A stretch of DNA of 57,718 bases from CAYXZL01 sp964469925 (GCA_964469925.1 CAYXZL010000008.1:1-57718), one strand, 5' to 3'; counted from the stretch's first letter, positions 32,913-43,521 are shown. The notes: generated by a model not told the origin, from the sequence alone. Made by a program: numbers and translations.

Positions 32913-34910
32913 TTATGGGAGTTGGCTTTGTACTTCTGCAAGTGCTTGAGTGACTGTTTGGACCGATATTCCTGAGTTTTTGATGTATGATAATGCGGCT
33001 TCTAGGTTTGCTGGTGTTGTTGAATAGATATCTCCTCCACTAACTATTTCGTGATACATTAACACAAGTCGTGATTTGTTTGCATATGCTTCATCTACTC
33101 GTGCCTTTACTGTTTCTACTGGTGTTTCTCTATTGACGTGTTGGATGAGTATATCGTATGGATCAAAGTTGAGTTTTGTATTAAATCACATGTTTATGCC
33201 TCTGTGAGATGTATAGTAGTTTTTTATATATGCTAGTGTTGTTGTATTCACTAATCAGTATGGTGATGCGAAGCTTTTTACTGGTACTCATAGTGTTGTT
33301 TCCAAAAATTCTTTTGATAGTTTTAGTTCGTTATCTAGATCTGTTAGTGATAGTGATGTTAAGTCTGGATGAGATATTGTGTGTCATCCTATTTCATTGC
33401 CATGAGCGATGTGTTCTTGGAACCACGTTTGGTACATACCTCGTGTTTGGTCTACGGTATTTGATATGGTGTAGAGTGTGGCTGGCAGTTCGTAGTATTG
33501 GAGTAGTCCTAGCAGTGGATCGTAGTGTGATGGGACGCTATCATCAAACGTTAATGACACGATACCTCTATTAAATGATGCAAGATTACCTAATGTTGTG
33601 AGTGCGTAGTCGTCTGTTATGAGGTATCCTGGTGACATGATGAGTTGGTATAGGGTCACTGCTTTTGCATTTGCAGGTGTTGTAATGGTTACTGTTTTTT
33701 CTTTCCATGTATCTGATGCTGGCAGTGAGGCGATGTACCAGTATTGTGTTGATCCATCTTCCATTTGTATTGCAGCATCGATTTCTGTTGTTTGATTTGA
33801 TTTGTAATGTATGGTAAATAGGTAGGTTGTATTTCCGTTTACCTGTACTGGATCAAAGAAGTAGAATGCACCACCGTTTGTATAACTTTGCATTTCTATC
33901 TTTATTCCTTTGTTTCACGAATTTGCATCGTCTGGGTAAGTGAAGATAGGATTGTTCGTTCCCCACTGTCCTTGATTTCGGTGTTTTGGCATATTAGGAT
34001 TGTTTTCTGAGGGTGTTTCAACAGATGGGTTTGCTATCATGTTGGTTGATGGTGGGGGAGGCGGTGTTACTGTGTTTTTGACGTGGATAGTTATTGGCAC
34101 AGAAATTGCTGTATTGTTTTCTGTATCACTAACTGTTGCTGTTATTATGTAATCGCCGTCACTTCGTGTGTTTGTGTCTCGATCAAGTGCGTAGGGAAAG
34201 ACTGTTGTTTCTGTGCCTATGTTTCCTCAATTAATTTGATATTGGACTCCCCTTATGTTACTTCATCCTACACTTGCTGTTAAGTTTACTATTCCGGCTA
34301 GATTTGCACCACCGCTAGGTGTTGTTATGCTTACTGAAAGCGGTGTTGGCGGTGGAGGTGGTGTTCATTGTAAAATTAAAGAAAAGTTATCAGTTGCTAA
34401 ATATCAGTTTCTGCTTATCAGGTGGTAAATTGTTATTGTCTTAACGTTTTTGGGCGTAATAAAGTTCACTGATCATTGTTTCCATTCTGTGGAAGCAGGA
34501 AGACTTTTTAGAAATACGTAACTCACGCTTCCATCCTCATACGTGTAGAAGGCAGTTACTTCAGTTTTCACATTTGATTTGTAGTAGTCTGTGAATGTAT
34601 ATTTTGTTTCTGGACTAACGGTTACGGGTGCAAACACTCGTTTTGCGTCGCCACTTTTTTTCCTTTTCATGGTAATATACAGACTTTTGGATCAATCTTG
34701 TGCTTCTGTCTTATATTCAAACGTTGCTTTATTGTTTCACCACACATCTGTACTCCGCTGGTTTGGTAGGTTTGAGTCTGACGGAGAAACTTCTTCTACT
34801 GAAGGGTTTGATATTAGATTGAGTGATTGTGCTGATGCTTGTTGGGCAAATCATCGCATCAGTATCATTAAACATACAGACTTGATTGTCTTCATTGTCA
34901 TTTTTCTCAT
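32913..34910 (-). CDS. Secreted polysaccharide deacetylase with two carbohydrate-binding-like modules
   Basis: Encodes 665 residues: signal peptide, a jelly-roll-like module starting SLNLISNPSVEE, a Pro-rich linker, an Ig-like domain (VSITTPSGGANLAGIVNLTA), a second Pro-rich linker, a second copy of the first module starting NMIANPSVETPSEN, and a NodB deacetylase domain. The NodB metal site is SLTFDDS and HTISHPD, with FASPYG and LVLMYHE as further motifs. NodB enzymes remove acetyl groups from GlcNAc or MurNAc polymers. The two modules share a 'LPAS..W' segment and an 'Y.l..s.gYl.tD' ending. It may act on its own or a neighbour's envelope glycan. About fifteen TGA codons are read as Gly. Confidence 0.8.
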
Positions 34911-34970
34911 TATAAGATTTTTTTTGTAAAAAAGCGTTTTGTGTTTCTTTATAATATGTATAGATGACAC

Positions 34971-35000
34971 ATTATCTACTATAAATTTACTTAATATCAA
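34971..35000 (-). promoter_or_regulatory. Possible sigma-70-type promoter of the deacetylase gene
   Basis: On the minus strand, TTGATA (-35) and GATAAT (-10) are separated by 18 bases, each one mismatch from consensus. The predicted start of transcription leaves a leader of about 55 bases before the ATG at 34910. Confidence 0.4.
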
Positions 35001-35051
35001 CAGATAGTATATACTACCTATTTACTTATCTTATCTTTGTGATTTCTTTTT

Positions 35052-35085
35052 GACCAAAAAGACTCACGATCGAGTGAGTCTTCTT
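35052..35085 (-). terminator. Intrinsic terminator after the DsbA-like gene
   Basis: On the minus strand, AAGACTCAC and GTGAGTCTT form a perfect 9-bp stem around TCGATC, followed by TTT. It begins about 20 bases after the stop of the DsbA-like gene and ends upstream of the deacetylase promoter. Confidence 0.8.
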
Positions 35086-35102
35086 TGTTTTCTTTATTGT
35101 AA

Positions 35103-36077
35103 TTAGTTCAGTAATTGATTGACTGCATTCTCGAACGCAGCAGGTCCCTGTGCTCCTGAAACGAGTATCCATTTTTTAGTCTTGAGGTTTAAGACAACGT
35201 TTCCTGGTGTTCCGGAGACTCTAAATAGTCTTTGTCCTAATGCCATCTGAGCTTGTACATCAGCAGCGTGATCACCATTGTCGAAACATGTCGCTACTTT
35301 GTTTGCATCTACACCCGCCTCTTCTGCATCCTTTACTAGTCCCTCTTTTGTTAAGTCTTTGTTTGTGAATACAGCATGGACGAATTTATAGTAAGCATCA
35401 GCACCTCCTTCTGCGAAAACACATTCTGCAGCTCTAGCGGCAGGTTCAGCTTGTTGATGAAAGCTGAGGGGAAAATGTAACATTGCTAATCCTACTTTTC
35501 CATCATATTTGTTTGCTACTGTTTCTAGTGTTTTTTGCTCATAGTGTCTCTGGCAGAATGGGCATTGGAAATCTGAGAACTCCAATATTACTATATCTGG
35601 GTTATCAGCTCAATGAATTCTAACCATATCGGTTACTTCTTTGAGTTGTGCATCGCTTATTGTATTGTCAGCTGCTGCTGGTGCGGTAGGTTGCTCCGCT
35701 GCTGGTGCGGTAGGTTGCTCCGCTGCTGGTGCAGCACTTGGGTTTTCAATTGCCTTTTCTAGTTGTTCGATGCTTTTTTCTTGATATTCCATATACTTGT
35801 CTGATTTGTAGATTTCTGTTAATTTTTCCAAGTTTTGCATACCGCCGACTTTCATAGCTTCCATTTTCAGGAGAGCTTTTTTTGCACCTGCTCCTGCGAG
35901 AGTGAGAAGTTGCAACACAATCACTAAGCCTATTAGTAGGTAGAGAGTTTTGTGACAGATGTTTGATTTACATGTTTCTGTCTTGCTACTTGTTGAGGCG
36001 GTAATGGTTGTTTTCGGCTTGTTCGTAGCACTGTTTGCTACTGTCTTCTTTTTTGTTGTAGATGTTGCTTTTGGCAT
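35103..36077 (-). CDS. Membrane-anchored DsbA-like thiol oxidoreductase
   Basis: Encodes 324 residues. A Lys/Thr-rich cytoplasmic start is followed by one membrane helix (TLYLLIGLVIVLQLLTLAGAG), a helical segment (KVGGMQNLEKLTEIYKSDKY), an Ala/Pro linker with tandem PTAPAAEQ repeats, and a thioredoxin-fold domain. That domain has ILEFSDFQCPFCQRHY with the CPFC active site, an alpha-helical insertion rich in Ala, and SGTPGNVVLN at the cis-proline position. DsbA-type enzymes form disulfides in exported proteins. Obvious clients here are the giant Cys-rich protein and the Cys-rich pilin-like protein. A TGA-encoded glycine (after MVRIH) joins the linker to the catalytic domain. Confidence 0.82.
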
Positions 36078-36134
36078 AATATTACTGATATGTTAAAATA
36101 AATGTTTCTTTGTGCTATGTTTAGTTCCTCTGAG

Positions 36135-36449
36135 CTACTGCCTGTTTGTTGTCTCGGTATTTTGTAGATAGATTTTGTGTTGTTGTTGTAGGATAAACTC
36201 TTGTTCTTTTTTGTAGTTTTCTGATTCATAGATTTTTTGTGTGTATTTGTAATTTTCTTCACCACCTGCTTTTTTTATTTCCATTTCTTGCATTACTTTT
36301 TGTGTGTGGTAGGTTGCTATGCTTTGTCGTCAGATTAGTAGTAACAGTATTGTATTGAATATGAGCACTATAAAGATCGTGATTTTTCGATCTTTTTGTC
36401 TTTTGTTTTCTTGTATAGCTGCTTGATTTCTTGCTTTCTTATCGTTCAT
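36135..36449 (-). CDS. Small membrane protein sharing the N-terminal module of the DsbA-like protein
   Basis: Encodes 104 residues: a basic start (NDKKARNQAAIQENKRQKDRK), one membrane helix (ITIFIVLIFNTILLLLIG, last Gly from TGA) and a charged helix. The segment after the helix, KKAGGEENYKYTQKIYESENY, follows the same pattern as KVGGMQNLEKLTEIYKSDKY in the DsbA-like protein just downstream: K.GG..N..K...IY.S..Y. The two genes therefore share a membrane-plus-helix module, without the thioredoxin domain here. Function unknown; it could pair with the DsbA-like enzyme. They lie 57 bases apart in the same direction. Confidence 0.65.
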
Positions 36450-36466
36450 ACATAGTATGCTTATGT

Positions 36467-36495
36467 AATATATGGATGATCATGTTTATTGTGAA
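36467..36495 (-). promoter_or_regulatory. Possible promoter of the small membrane protein and DsbA-like genes
   Basis: On the minus strand, TTCACA (-35) and TATATT (-10) are separated by 17 bases. Transcription would begin only about 10 bases before the ATG at 36449, giving a nearly leaderless mRNA, which agrees with the lack of ribosome-binding sites. Confidence 0.4.
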
Positions 36496-36666
36496 TAAGT
36501 GCTATTGAGTGTAGTAATGTATGATGTAGATTGCAATGTACAGAACTTGATCTAGCTTTTTTTTCTTTGACAAATGAGCATTTGATAGCCTACTTGTAGA
36601 CATATGTGTAATAAACTTTTTCGTATTTAATTCTTTATTTGGTGCTATTTACCTTTGTCGTGTTGT

Positions 36667-37983
36667 ATGATCTGTTCGATTTTTGTTTATTTGTCATTGG
36701 TGGTTTTTTATTTTCTCCTGCAAACCTTTTTCGTATATGGCATTGATTTGTTCGCCCTTCATCCTTTTTTCGTTGTTTTTAAGGATATTCTTTGGTTTGG
36801 TGGAGTGTTTGTTTTGATACTTATTTATCGTTCTTTTCTGCTGTCTTGGGTATTTCGTTTTCGTTATGTTCTGATTGTACTTTTTCTTCTTTTTGTTTGG
36901 ACTTATCGGTTACTATACGCCCATTCTCAGTCTTGGTCTGATGCTTTAATTGGCTGGAAGTATGATCGGTTTTACCTTCTTATTCTTTGTTCTGCAAGTT
37001 TTGTGTGATTTGTTGTGGCTTCTTTACGTTCTTGTGTTTCTTGATTCCTTTCATCGTTGTTTCGTATGCTTCTTTTTGTTGTTTTGTTTGGTTTTGTCTG
37101 GCATGGTTTTAAGTTGCTTGCTCCAGATTTTTTCTTGCACTATTTATGATATGGTCCTATGGGTGATTTTGTTCCGTGGACTAAGCCTCCTTTGTACTAT
37201 CTTACCTGACATGATGGTGTAACTAGGTGGTCGGGCTTGTTCAGTGGTCCAAATGTGTTGGGCTTTTTCTTGGTTTTGTTCTCTTCTTTTTTTGTGTGGT
37301 ATTTGCGTTTTGTTCGTTTGCGTTTTCGCTGGGTCTTGGGTGTTTTGTATTGAGTAGCGGTTTTGCTTACGCTTTCTAGATGAGCTGTTTTGTGATTGAC
37401 TTTATCTTTGCTTTGTACTCTTGCCTTGGTTTTACGTGCTTGATTTATAAAAAAACTTTTTTTTGCTGGGATACTATGTGTACTGAGTTTTTTGAGCATT
37501 GTAATAATCAATTTTACTAAGACCTGATCTAATGTTGAGCGTACCGTATGACTAGAGTGATCTTTTTTTCTTGTTAAGGATAATTGGTGGTGACATGGAC
37601 TTGGCTATTCTGGTCCTGCTCAGCATTATCGTGAAGGTTATCTTGTTCATCCCAAACAGCCGCTTTCTCTGTTAGAGAATATCTATTTGCAGCTTTTGGT
37701 TAATCTCTGAATTCCCGGTCTTATTTTACGGTTATTGTTTTGGTTGTATCTTTTTGTGTATGTGTATCAGTTTTGGTTGAAGCGTCGTCATACATATCCC
37801 TTTTTGGCCTTTTCACTTCTCACTATGACGTTTGGTCTTATTGGTCTCTTGTTGGAGGGGGTAGTACTTCATGTGTTTATTGATAGTATGGTTAATTATT
37901 TGTTTTTTATTCCTTATGGCTTTTTGTTGTGATATGCTACTTTTGTTAATGACGCTCACAATGCTTTAGATTTATGAGTTTAG
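36667..37983 (+). CDS. O-antigen ligase/polymerase-like membrane protein, copy 1
   Basis: Encodes 438 residues with roughly ten hydrophobic helices. The region HGLGYSGPAQHYREGYLV followed by PLSLLENIYLQLLVNLGIPGLILRLL is the periplasmic loop and following helix of the Wzy/WaaL (Wzy_C) family, which joins or polymerises lipid-linked glycans. TLSRGAVLGL earlier matches the family's 'SRga.lal' motif. More than fifteen TGA codons are read as Gly. The next gene, a second member of the family, starts directly after its stop. No glycosyltransferase genes lie next to the pair in this window. Confidence 0.75.
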
Positions 37984-39315
37984 ATGATTGTTTTTGAGAG
38001 ATTAATTGTTTTGTGTTGTAAGTTTTTTATTGTTGGTCTGATTCTTCATTTTTTTCTTCACACTATTGTACAATACGGTTTGGGTGTTACTACTCCAACT
38101 GTATTCTTGTTGTGGAAAGAAATACTTGCGACATTTTTGTTTTTGTTGGGGTTTGGCTTTGCTTTGTATCGCTTTGATGTGTTTCGTTTTTTTTCATGTC
38201 GCTCTCGTTTTTTTTATCTTTTCATTTTACTGTTTTTTCTGGTGTGGACAATCTTTGTTCATTTTTTTGTTTATCATGGTTCTGTCTCTGTGCGACTTTT
38301 GTCTGTTAAATATGATTTTTTTCCTCTTTTTGTTGTACTTAGTGGCGTTGGTATCAGTTTTTTGATAAGCGAACATTCCCGTCTTATTCTTTTTGATTGG
38401 TTTGTCCGTGTTCTGAAAATTGTTTTGGTGGTGAGTCTTGTCTGGTATGTTTGACTTTACTTTTTCCCTCACATCTTGTCTTTGTTCGGTTATAGTCTTG
38501 ATGCGTATCAATGGGAGTATGGTTTTGCACCGCCATTGCATTATCTTCAGCATATTTGGAGTGGTACCATTCGTAATCAAGGTTTGTTTGGTGGTCCAGT
38601 CAGTTGGTGATTTTTTTTGACGGCGTTTTGGCCTTTCTACCTCCGAAGTCTGTTATGAAAGTGAAGAATCTCTAACAACAAGATTTTTTTTCGCCGATTC
38701 TGGGTTGTATTATATCTGTTGAATGTGTGGTTATGTTATTCTAGGGGTGCTTGGTTGGCTGTTATTTTTGAAACCTTGATTTTGTGTGTATGGCACTATA
38801 AACGTCGATGGAGACAGATTGTGCTTACCTTTTTGTTTGCTATTTTGGCTGCTAGTGTGATTTTGTTATGGAAAAACAGTTCTCTTTTCGCAAGAAACCT
38901 GTCTGACAGTGGTCATGTAGATCATGTGTTGCAGTGAGTTCGTCTGATTGCGGATTCTCCTTGGCTGGGATATGGATGATGAACAGCAGGTCCTGCTAGT
39001 TATCGTAGTTTGTGAGACGACTTTTTTAATCCTGAAAATCAGTATATACAGATAGCCGTAGAATATGGTTTGATTTGACTGATTTTGCGACTTGCTTTAT
39101 ATGTTTTACTTATTGATAAGGCTGTTTTTTTTAGTGAAAACAGAAATGGTAGTGATGATATATTTTTCTCAGTACGTAGGTCGCTTACTCTATGACTTTT
39201 AGGTTTAGCAGTTTCGGGTCTTTTTCTCCACCCAGCAGTCGATAGTCAAGTGATGTATATTTTGATGTTTTTCTTTGGTTTGTTGACTTTTCACGATCAT
39301 GCTGTATGATCTTAA
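37984..39315 (+). CDS. O-antigen ligase/polymerase-like membrane protein, copy 2
   Basis: Encodes 443 residues with the same architecture as the preceding gene and starts on the base after its stop. CYSRGAWLAVIFETLIL is the 'SRga' helix, and LGYGWGTAGPASYRS, NPENQYIQIAVEYGLIGLILRL is the Wzy_C loop and helix. The two copies are clearly paralogous but diverged. They may make different linkages, or one may be the polymerase and the other the ligase. Its stop codon is immediately followed by the stop of the convergent coiled-coil gene, with no base between. Confidence 0.75.
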
Positions 39316-41520
39316 TTAGCCAGTTGTTTTTTGATAAAGGTTGTTTAGGTAGTTTACGTATGATTCTAGGTTTTGGTTTATTGTTGGATATTTTTCTATT
39401 TCTTTTTTGGAAGCTGCTGTTGTGTCTCGTGTATCGTATACTGCTTGTCCGAATTCTCGTCATATTGTGGAAATTACTCCTCCCTTTATGCCCCAACTTA
39501 CTGACTTTTTCGCTAAGCCAGATATGAGTCATCCTATTCATCAAGCCGCTATGTTTGTCCAATCAAATGGGCCTGTTACGTTTGATCGCAGTTGTTCTAG
39601 TAGTGTTTTTTCATTTGTGGTAATGTCTATTTTTGATCACCAAATTTTTCGTCATGTTTCAAATGGTCTTTTAATCTCTGTTTTATCTTTTAGTAACTTT
39701 TTGGCTAGTTGTGTTAAGACTATTGTTTGCCAGGATGACATTAAAAGTTCTTGTACGGAGCCGAAACTAATAACTCATAGGTTTTTTTCTGTGTCATCAA
39801 ATCCTTCAATAGTCAGTGACTGTAGATCTATTTTTTGTACTATGCCTCGGTCTGTCGTTAATTCTATTTCTTTGTCTGATATTGGCTTTATATCAAGACC
39901 TGATGATTTATATCTTTTTTTTAGAGTTACTAGCACTTGTAGTGCTTGTAGTTGCCTTTTTTTGTCTACAGTCGTTAATTGTTCTAACTTTGCTTTATAT
40001 CAATATATATCATCTTTTTCTTCGATCGTTGGTATTTCCTCCTCAATACTTGGTCTACTATTGTTTTGTTTTGACTTTTCATCTAGTTCGATTTCCTCTT
40101 GTTTCACCTTTTCTACGTATGGTTGGTAGTATGCAGTATAGACATTTTTATTGGGATTGTTTTTGTTTGTTTCTATGGTTGTTTTATCCAGACCTACTTT
40201 GTCGAAAGCGACTGTTATTTGTTCATCTCCGTTATTGTCTGTTATAAATTTATTTATCTGTGCAAGCATTAACTTTTTCTTGTCTTGATTGATTCATTCG
40301 ATGTTATTCCCTTCTATTTGTGTTTTTAATTCGCTTCGTTTGGCTCATACCACTTTTTTGTCGTTGTACCTTAGAAATCCTTCTAATAACCCGAAGGGTA
40401 TAATACCTATTGCTGTGTTGATGTTTGCTGGATAATAGTAGTTTTCTTTGAGATGTTCGGGTGCGGTCGGACTATTCATTCATTCATTATTTTCTATATC
40501 TTCTCATGTTACTTTTTCTCGTGCTTTTCACCATTTTACATGATTGTATGCTACATATCCTCATAGCATTGCTAATCCAATTCCAAATGTTTTTCCTGCT
40601 TCTTGTCTTTTTTCTTTGCCACCAAATATAAGGTTAAATAGCCCAGATCCTGCTTTTCGTAGTCATCCTATAGCCAAAAATCATTTGATTCACATGTCTA
40701 ATAAATTTCCTCCTCATCTTACTAGTCTTTGTCCTGTTGGGTCTAGTATGTCGGAATTAGCTAACTGATTTATCTCATATCTTAGTCATGTACTGAGAGA
40801 GTCTCATCGTGCTTCTTCCCTTGAAGCAAAACTTTTCGTTCTTTCGTATGGTGAGCTTTTTGCGGTTGTTTGTTCGGGGGATCTGTTTTTTTTGTTTTGT
40901 TGTCGGTTCTCTGTGTCGGTTAATGCTTCACCCCCTAGTTTTTTCGCAGCATTTATGCTATCTTCTATTTGTTTGACCATCCCCTGTATTTGTTCGACTG
41001 TTCTCATATCTTCTAGAAACTTCCCCTTTTTTAGTTTTCTGTTATATTTTCTGTTTGTATCTAGGTATTCGTTCTCTAGATAGTTCAGTTTTGCTTCTGC
41101 TGCCTTCAGCGTGGCTTCTCGGTGAGTTCAATCTTTTTGTCTCTGAAGTCGGTGTAATTGTTTTGTAATATCGTTGATGCGTGTTCTTAGTGTTTCTAAT
41201 TGCAGATTTATCCTTGCCGACTCATTGTCTAGTCTGATATCTCACTCTAATCACGCTAATTCATCCATGACTTGTGTGTGTTGATCAACGTCGTCTAGTG
41301 TTTCTCTTGCCGCTTGATCCTTTCTTGCTAGTCTTTCTTGTCTTTTTTGCAATTGCCAGTATTTTTTCATGCTTTTTTGATCTCCTTTGGCTAGGAGTTC
41401 TTCTTGTCTGTCTTCTAATTTTAATACTCTATCTGGTTTCCCCATGTTTCACGCACGCAAAAGGAGTGAATTTTCTTGATTATAGGGGAAACGTGTTTCT
41501 TCTCCAAGAACAGGTTCCAT
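39316..41520 (-). CDS. Large coiled-coil protein with central hydrophobic region, unrecognised
   Basis: Encodes 734 residues. The first 270 residues are highly charged coiled coil (DRVLKLEDRQEELLAKGDQK, LQLETLRTRINDITKQLHRL). A central part contains glycine-rich hydrophobic stretches (LLDMGIKGFLAIGGLRKAG, FGIGLAMLGGYVAYNHV, INTAIGIIPFGLLEG), then a charged region and a late small hydrophobic Gly-rich stretch (NIAAGGIGGLISGLAKK). I recognise no family. The start is firm because a TAA lies 15 bases upstream in frame. More than a dozen TGA codons are read as Gly, many inside the hydrophobic part. It may be a membrane-associated structural or secretion protein. It follows the 208-residue gene by 30 bases. 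Confidence 0.6.
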
Positions 41521-41550
41521 GACAAGAAATCATTATTGACAATCTTTTGA

Positions 41551-42177
41551 TTATATGGTTACTTTTTTGCTATCGATGTTATGCTGAATTCCAAATAGTT
41601 CTTGTATGATGGTTGCAGTTAATTTTTCTTTTTCTATTTGTTCGAACTCGGTGGTGTTGATGATTTTGTAGTGTTTCATTATGTCTATGATAAGCTGGAG
41701 GAGATTTTGTTGATTGAGAGCTATGTTGTCGTGAAATCTGTACGACACTTGTTTGAGGTAGTGTATATATTCTACTACAGACAGTTTTTCTTGTTCTTTT
41801 TGTAAGTCATTGTAGAGAGATCATAGGTTGTGCTGGTCAATTTCTTTTTTGTAGAATGGTGCGAATAGTCACACAATTACTTTGTGATTAATGTTTTTTT
41901 GTGATCAACCCGTATCCGAACTAAAGAAAACAATGTGTAATCAGTGCAACAGTTTGTTTGTTAATTGTTGTAGCAGAAAGATTAAGAAGCCAGCTATATG
42001 CGTGTTCTGTTTTTTTTGTTGTTGTATATGTCACCTTGTCTCACTGGCTTTTTTACTTTCTTTTTCTATGTGAGCGATTGCTGCTTGTATTGCTTCTTTT
42101 GACTCTCCTATTTCCTGATTGTTGTAGTGTTCACTTTGTCCTTCACTTGTTACTGTAGTGAGTTCTTCTAGAGACAT
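41551..42177 (-). CDS. Hypothetical helical protein
   Basis: Encodes 208 residues, mostly helical and charged: LEELTTVTSEGQSEHYNNQE, then a hydrophobic stretch (HIAGFLIFLLQQLTNKLLHG), IVFFSSDTGG, FAPFYKKEIDQHN and a C-terminal helix bundle (LLQLIIDIMKHYKI). Five TGA codons are read as Gly. No family recognised. It precedes the 734-residue coiled-coil gene in the same direction, and the two probably form one transcript and act together. Confidence 0.55.
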
Positions 42178-42283
42178 TTTTTAGGTGGACTAGCTATAAA
42201 AAAACCATATCTTGTTTGTTTTTGCAGAGCTTTGCTAGTTTTAATCTTGCAATGGTTTTCTACATTATTATATAGGTAGCCGT

Positions 42284-42307
42284 ATCTGTGTCAACACAGA
42301 TTTTTTT
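42284..42307 (+). terminator. Terminator-like hairpin directly upstream of tRNA-Ser
   Basis: ATCTGTG and CACAGAT form a 7-bp stem around TCAA and are followed by seven T residues. It has the form of an intrinsic terminator, yet no plus-strand gene precedes it, and tRNA-Ser starts 7 bases later. It may shield the tRNAs from upstream transcription or end an unseen small RNA. Confidence 0.5.
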
Positions 42308-42313
42308 CTTTGT

Positions 42314-42400
42314 GGTGGGGTGCCGGAGTGGCCGAACGGAACTCACTGCTAACGAGTCGTCCGCGAAAGCGGACCGGGGGTTCGAATCCCCCCCCCACCG
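42314..42400 (+). tRNA. tRNA-Ser (GCT anticodon)
   Basis: The acceptor stem GGTGGGG/CCCCACC closes a cloverleaf with anticodon GCT (42348-42350) in loop CTGCTAA. The long variable arm (CCGCGAAAGCGG) is typical of tRNA-Ser, and the T-arm is GGGGG-TTCGAAT-CCCCC. The discriminator is G, and CCA is not encoded. It reads AGC and AGU codons. Confidence 0.95.
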
Positions 42401-42431
42401 AGCTTTTCTTTTGGTTGCGTTTTCTCTGTGA

Positions 42432-42505
42432 GGCACGGTAGCTCAGCTGGTTAGAGCGCGCCTCTCATAAGGGCGAGGTCGGGAGTTCAAGTCTCCCCCG
42501 TGCTA
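42432..42505 (+). tRNA. tRNA with CAT anticodon (Met or Ile2)
   Basis: GGCACGG pairs with CCGTGCT (first pair G-U), with D-arm TAGCTCAGCTGGTTAGAGC, anticodon loop CTCATAA (CAT at 42466-42468) and T-loop TTCAAGT. The anticodon stem lacks the three G-C pairs of initiator tRNA. It is therefore either elongator Met or the Ile tRNA whose C34 is modified by TilS. The T-loop sequence TTCAAGTC leans towards Ile2, but this is not decisive. CCA is not encoded. Confidence 0.85.
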
Positions 42506-42576
42506 TTCGTTTGTTATTTGTTTCTATTTGTATACGTCGTTTATCATAACCTTTTATTTGATTTAGCTGGTGTGTT

Positions 42577-42750
42577 ATGGCAAAAAAGAAAACAGGTAGA
42601 GTAAAGGTTGCTCTTGTGTGCACAGAGACTGGAACGACAAACTACCATACTGTCGTTAATAAAGAAAATAAGCCTCAGCATTGATTGTTAAAGTACTGTC
42701 CTCGTTTACAGAAACGTACGAAACATAAGATTGTTGAAAAACTTAAGTAG
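42577..42750 (+). CDS. rpmG: Large ribosomal subunit protein bL33
   Basis: Encodes 57 residues, the normal length. KKKTGRVKVALVCTETG, TTNYHTVVNKENKPQHGL, LKYCPRLQKRTKHKIVEK fits bL33. It lacks the two CxxC pairs of the zinc-binding form, so it belongs to the C-minus form. One TGA encodes Gly in the PQHGLLKYCP turn. It starts the run rpmG-rpsP-pilin-peroxiredoxin-membrane protein, directly after two tRNA genes. Confidence 0.9.
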
Positions 42751-42777
42751 ATTTATTTTGTATTAGCTATTGTTTTC

Positions 42778-43074
42778 ATGCTTACCATTAGATTATCAAG
42801 ACAAGGAAGAAAAAAACTGGCTGTGTATAGAATTGTTGTTACAGAGCATACTAAACCTGTGCATGCTGGATATCGTGAGCAACTAGGTTCATATGATCCT
42901 GTCACTAAAGCTATTGATTGTAATTTGGCTCTTATTAAAACTTGGATTAATAAATGAGCGTGCGTAAGTTCTAGGGTTGCAAAATTGTTGTATGCAAAGA
43001 CAAATGACGAGGTTTTCACCAAGTTTGTTGTCACAACAGAAAGGAACAGGAAGAAAAAGAAGTCTGACGAGTAA
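42778..43074 (+). CDS. rpsP: Small ribosomal subunit protein bS16
   Basis: Encodes 98 residues. The start MLTIRLSRQGRKKLAVYRIV is the bS16 signature, and EQLGSYDPV and the helical C-terminal part with a basic tail follow the family. One TGA encodes Gly in INKGACVS, at the 'w...GA.ps' turn of bS16. It follows rpmG by 27 bases. Confidence 0.92.
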
Positions 43075-43123
43075 TTCTACTGTAACTGCTAGTGATTTGT
43101 TTTTACTTTTTTTGAGTGAGAGG

Positions 43124-43510
43124 ATGATAACGTCTTACGTTAATATCCAGGACTTGATTTTGACTATTTTGGCTGTGGTTGTTTTACTGATTCTGCTTGG
43201 ATCGTTATATGCTTTATTGGTTGCTATTTTTAAATATATTTTTTCTTCGAGTGATGATGGCAGAAATGCTGCTCAAAAGAGTTTAAGGTTTATGATTATT
43301 GGCCTTATACTAACTGCTGTTTTGCTTTTGGTTTTCCCTCTTGTTTTTCAAAAACTCAATATTCCTGGTTATGAGGTTTTTACTGCCAGTTCTATTTTTG
43401 CGAGGGTTTGAGATATTGTTAGATACATATTTGGTTTGGGTTGACTTGTTCAATGGTGAGGCTCTTGATCTTCTGTCCCGACTGGTGATCCCTGATCATA
43501 CACTTTATAG
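43124..43510 (+). CDS. Small VirB2/TrbC-like membrane protein
   Basis: Encodes 128 residues with two long hydrophobic helices (LILTILAVVVLLILLGSLYALLV and FMIIGLILTAVLLLVFPLVF) joined by a short loop with SSSDDGRNAAQKS. This is the layout of VirB2/TrbC pilin-like proteins and like the pair of helices at 5013-5585. The last 30 residues are Gly-rich (FGLGGLVQWGGSGSS), with most glycines from TGA. There is no clear signal peptide. GAGAGG precedes the ATG loosely. It could be a pilus or secretion-channel subunit. Confidence 0.5.
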
Positions 43511-43521
43511 CTTTTTTTTGC

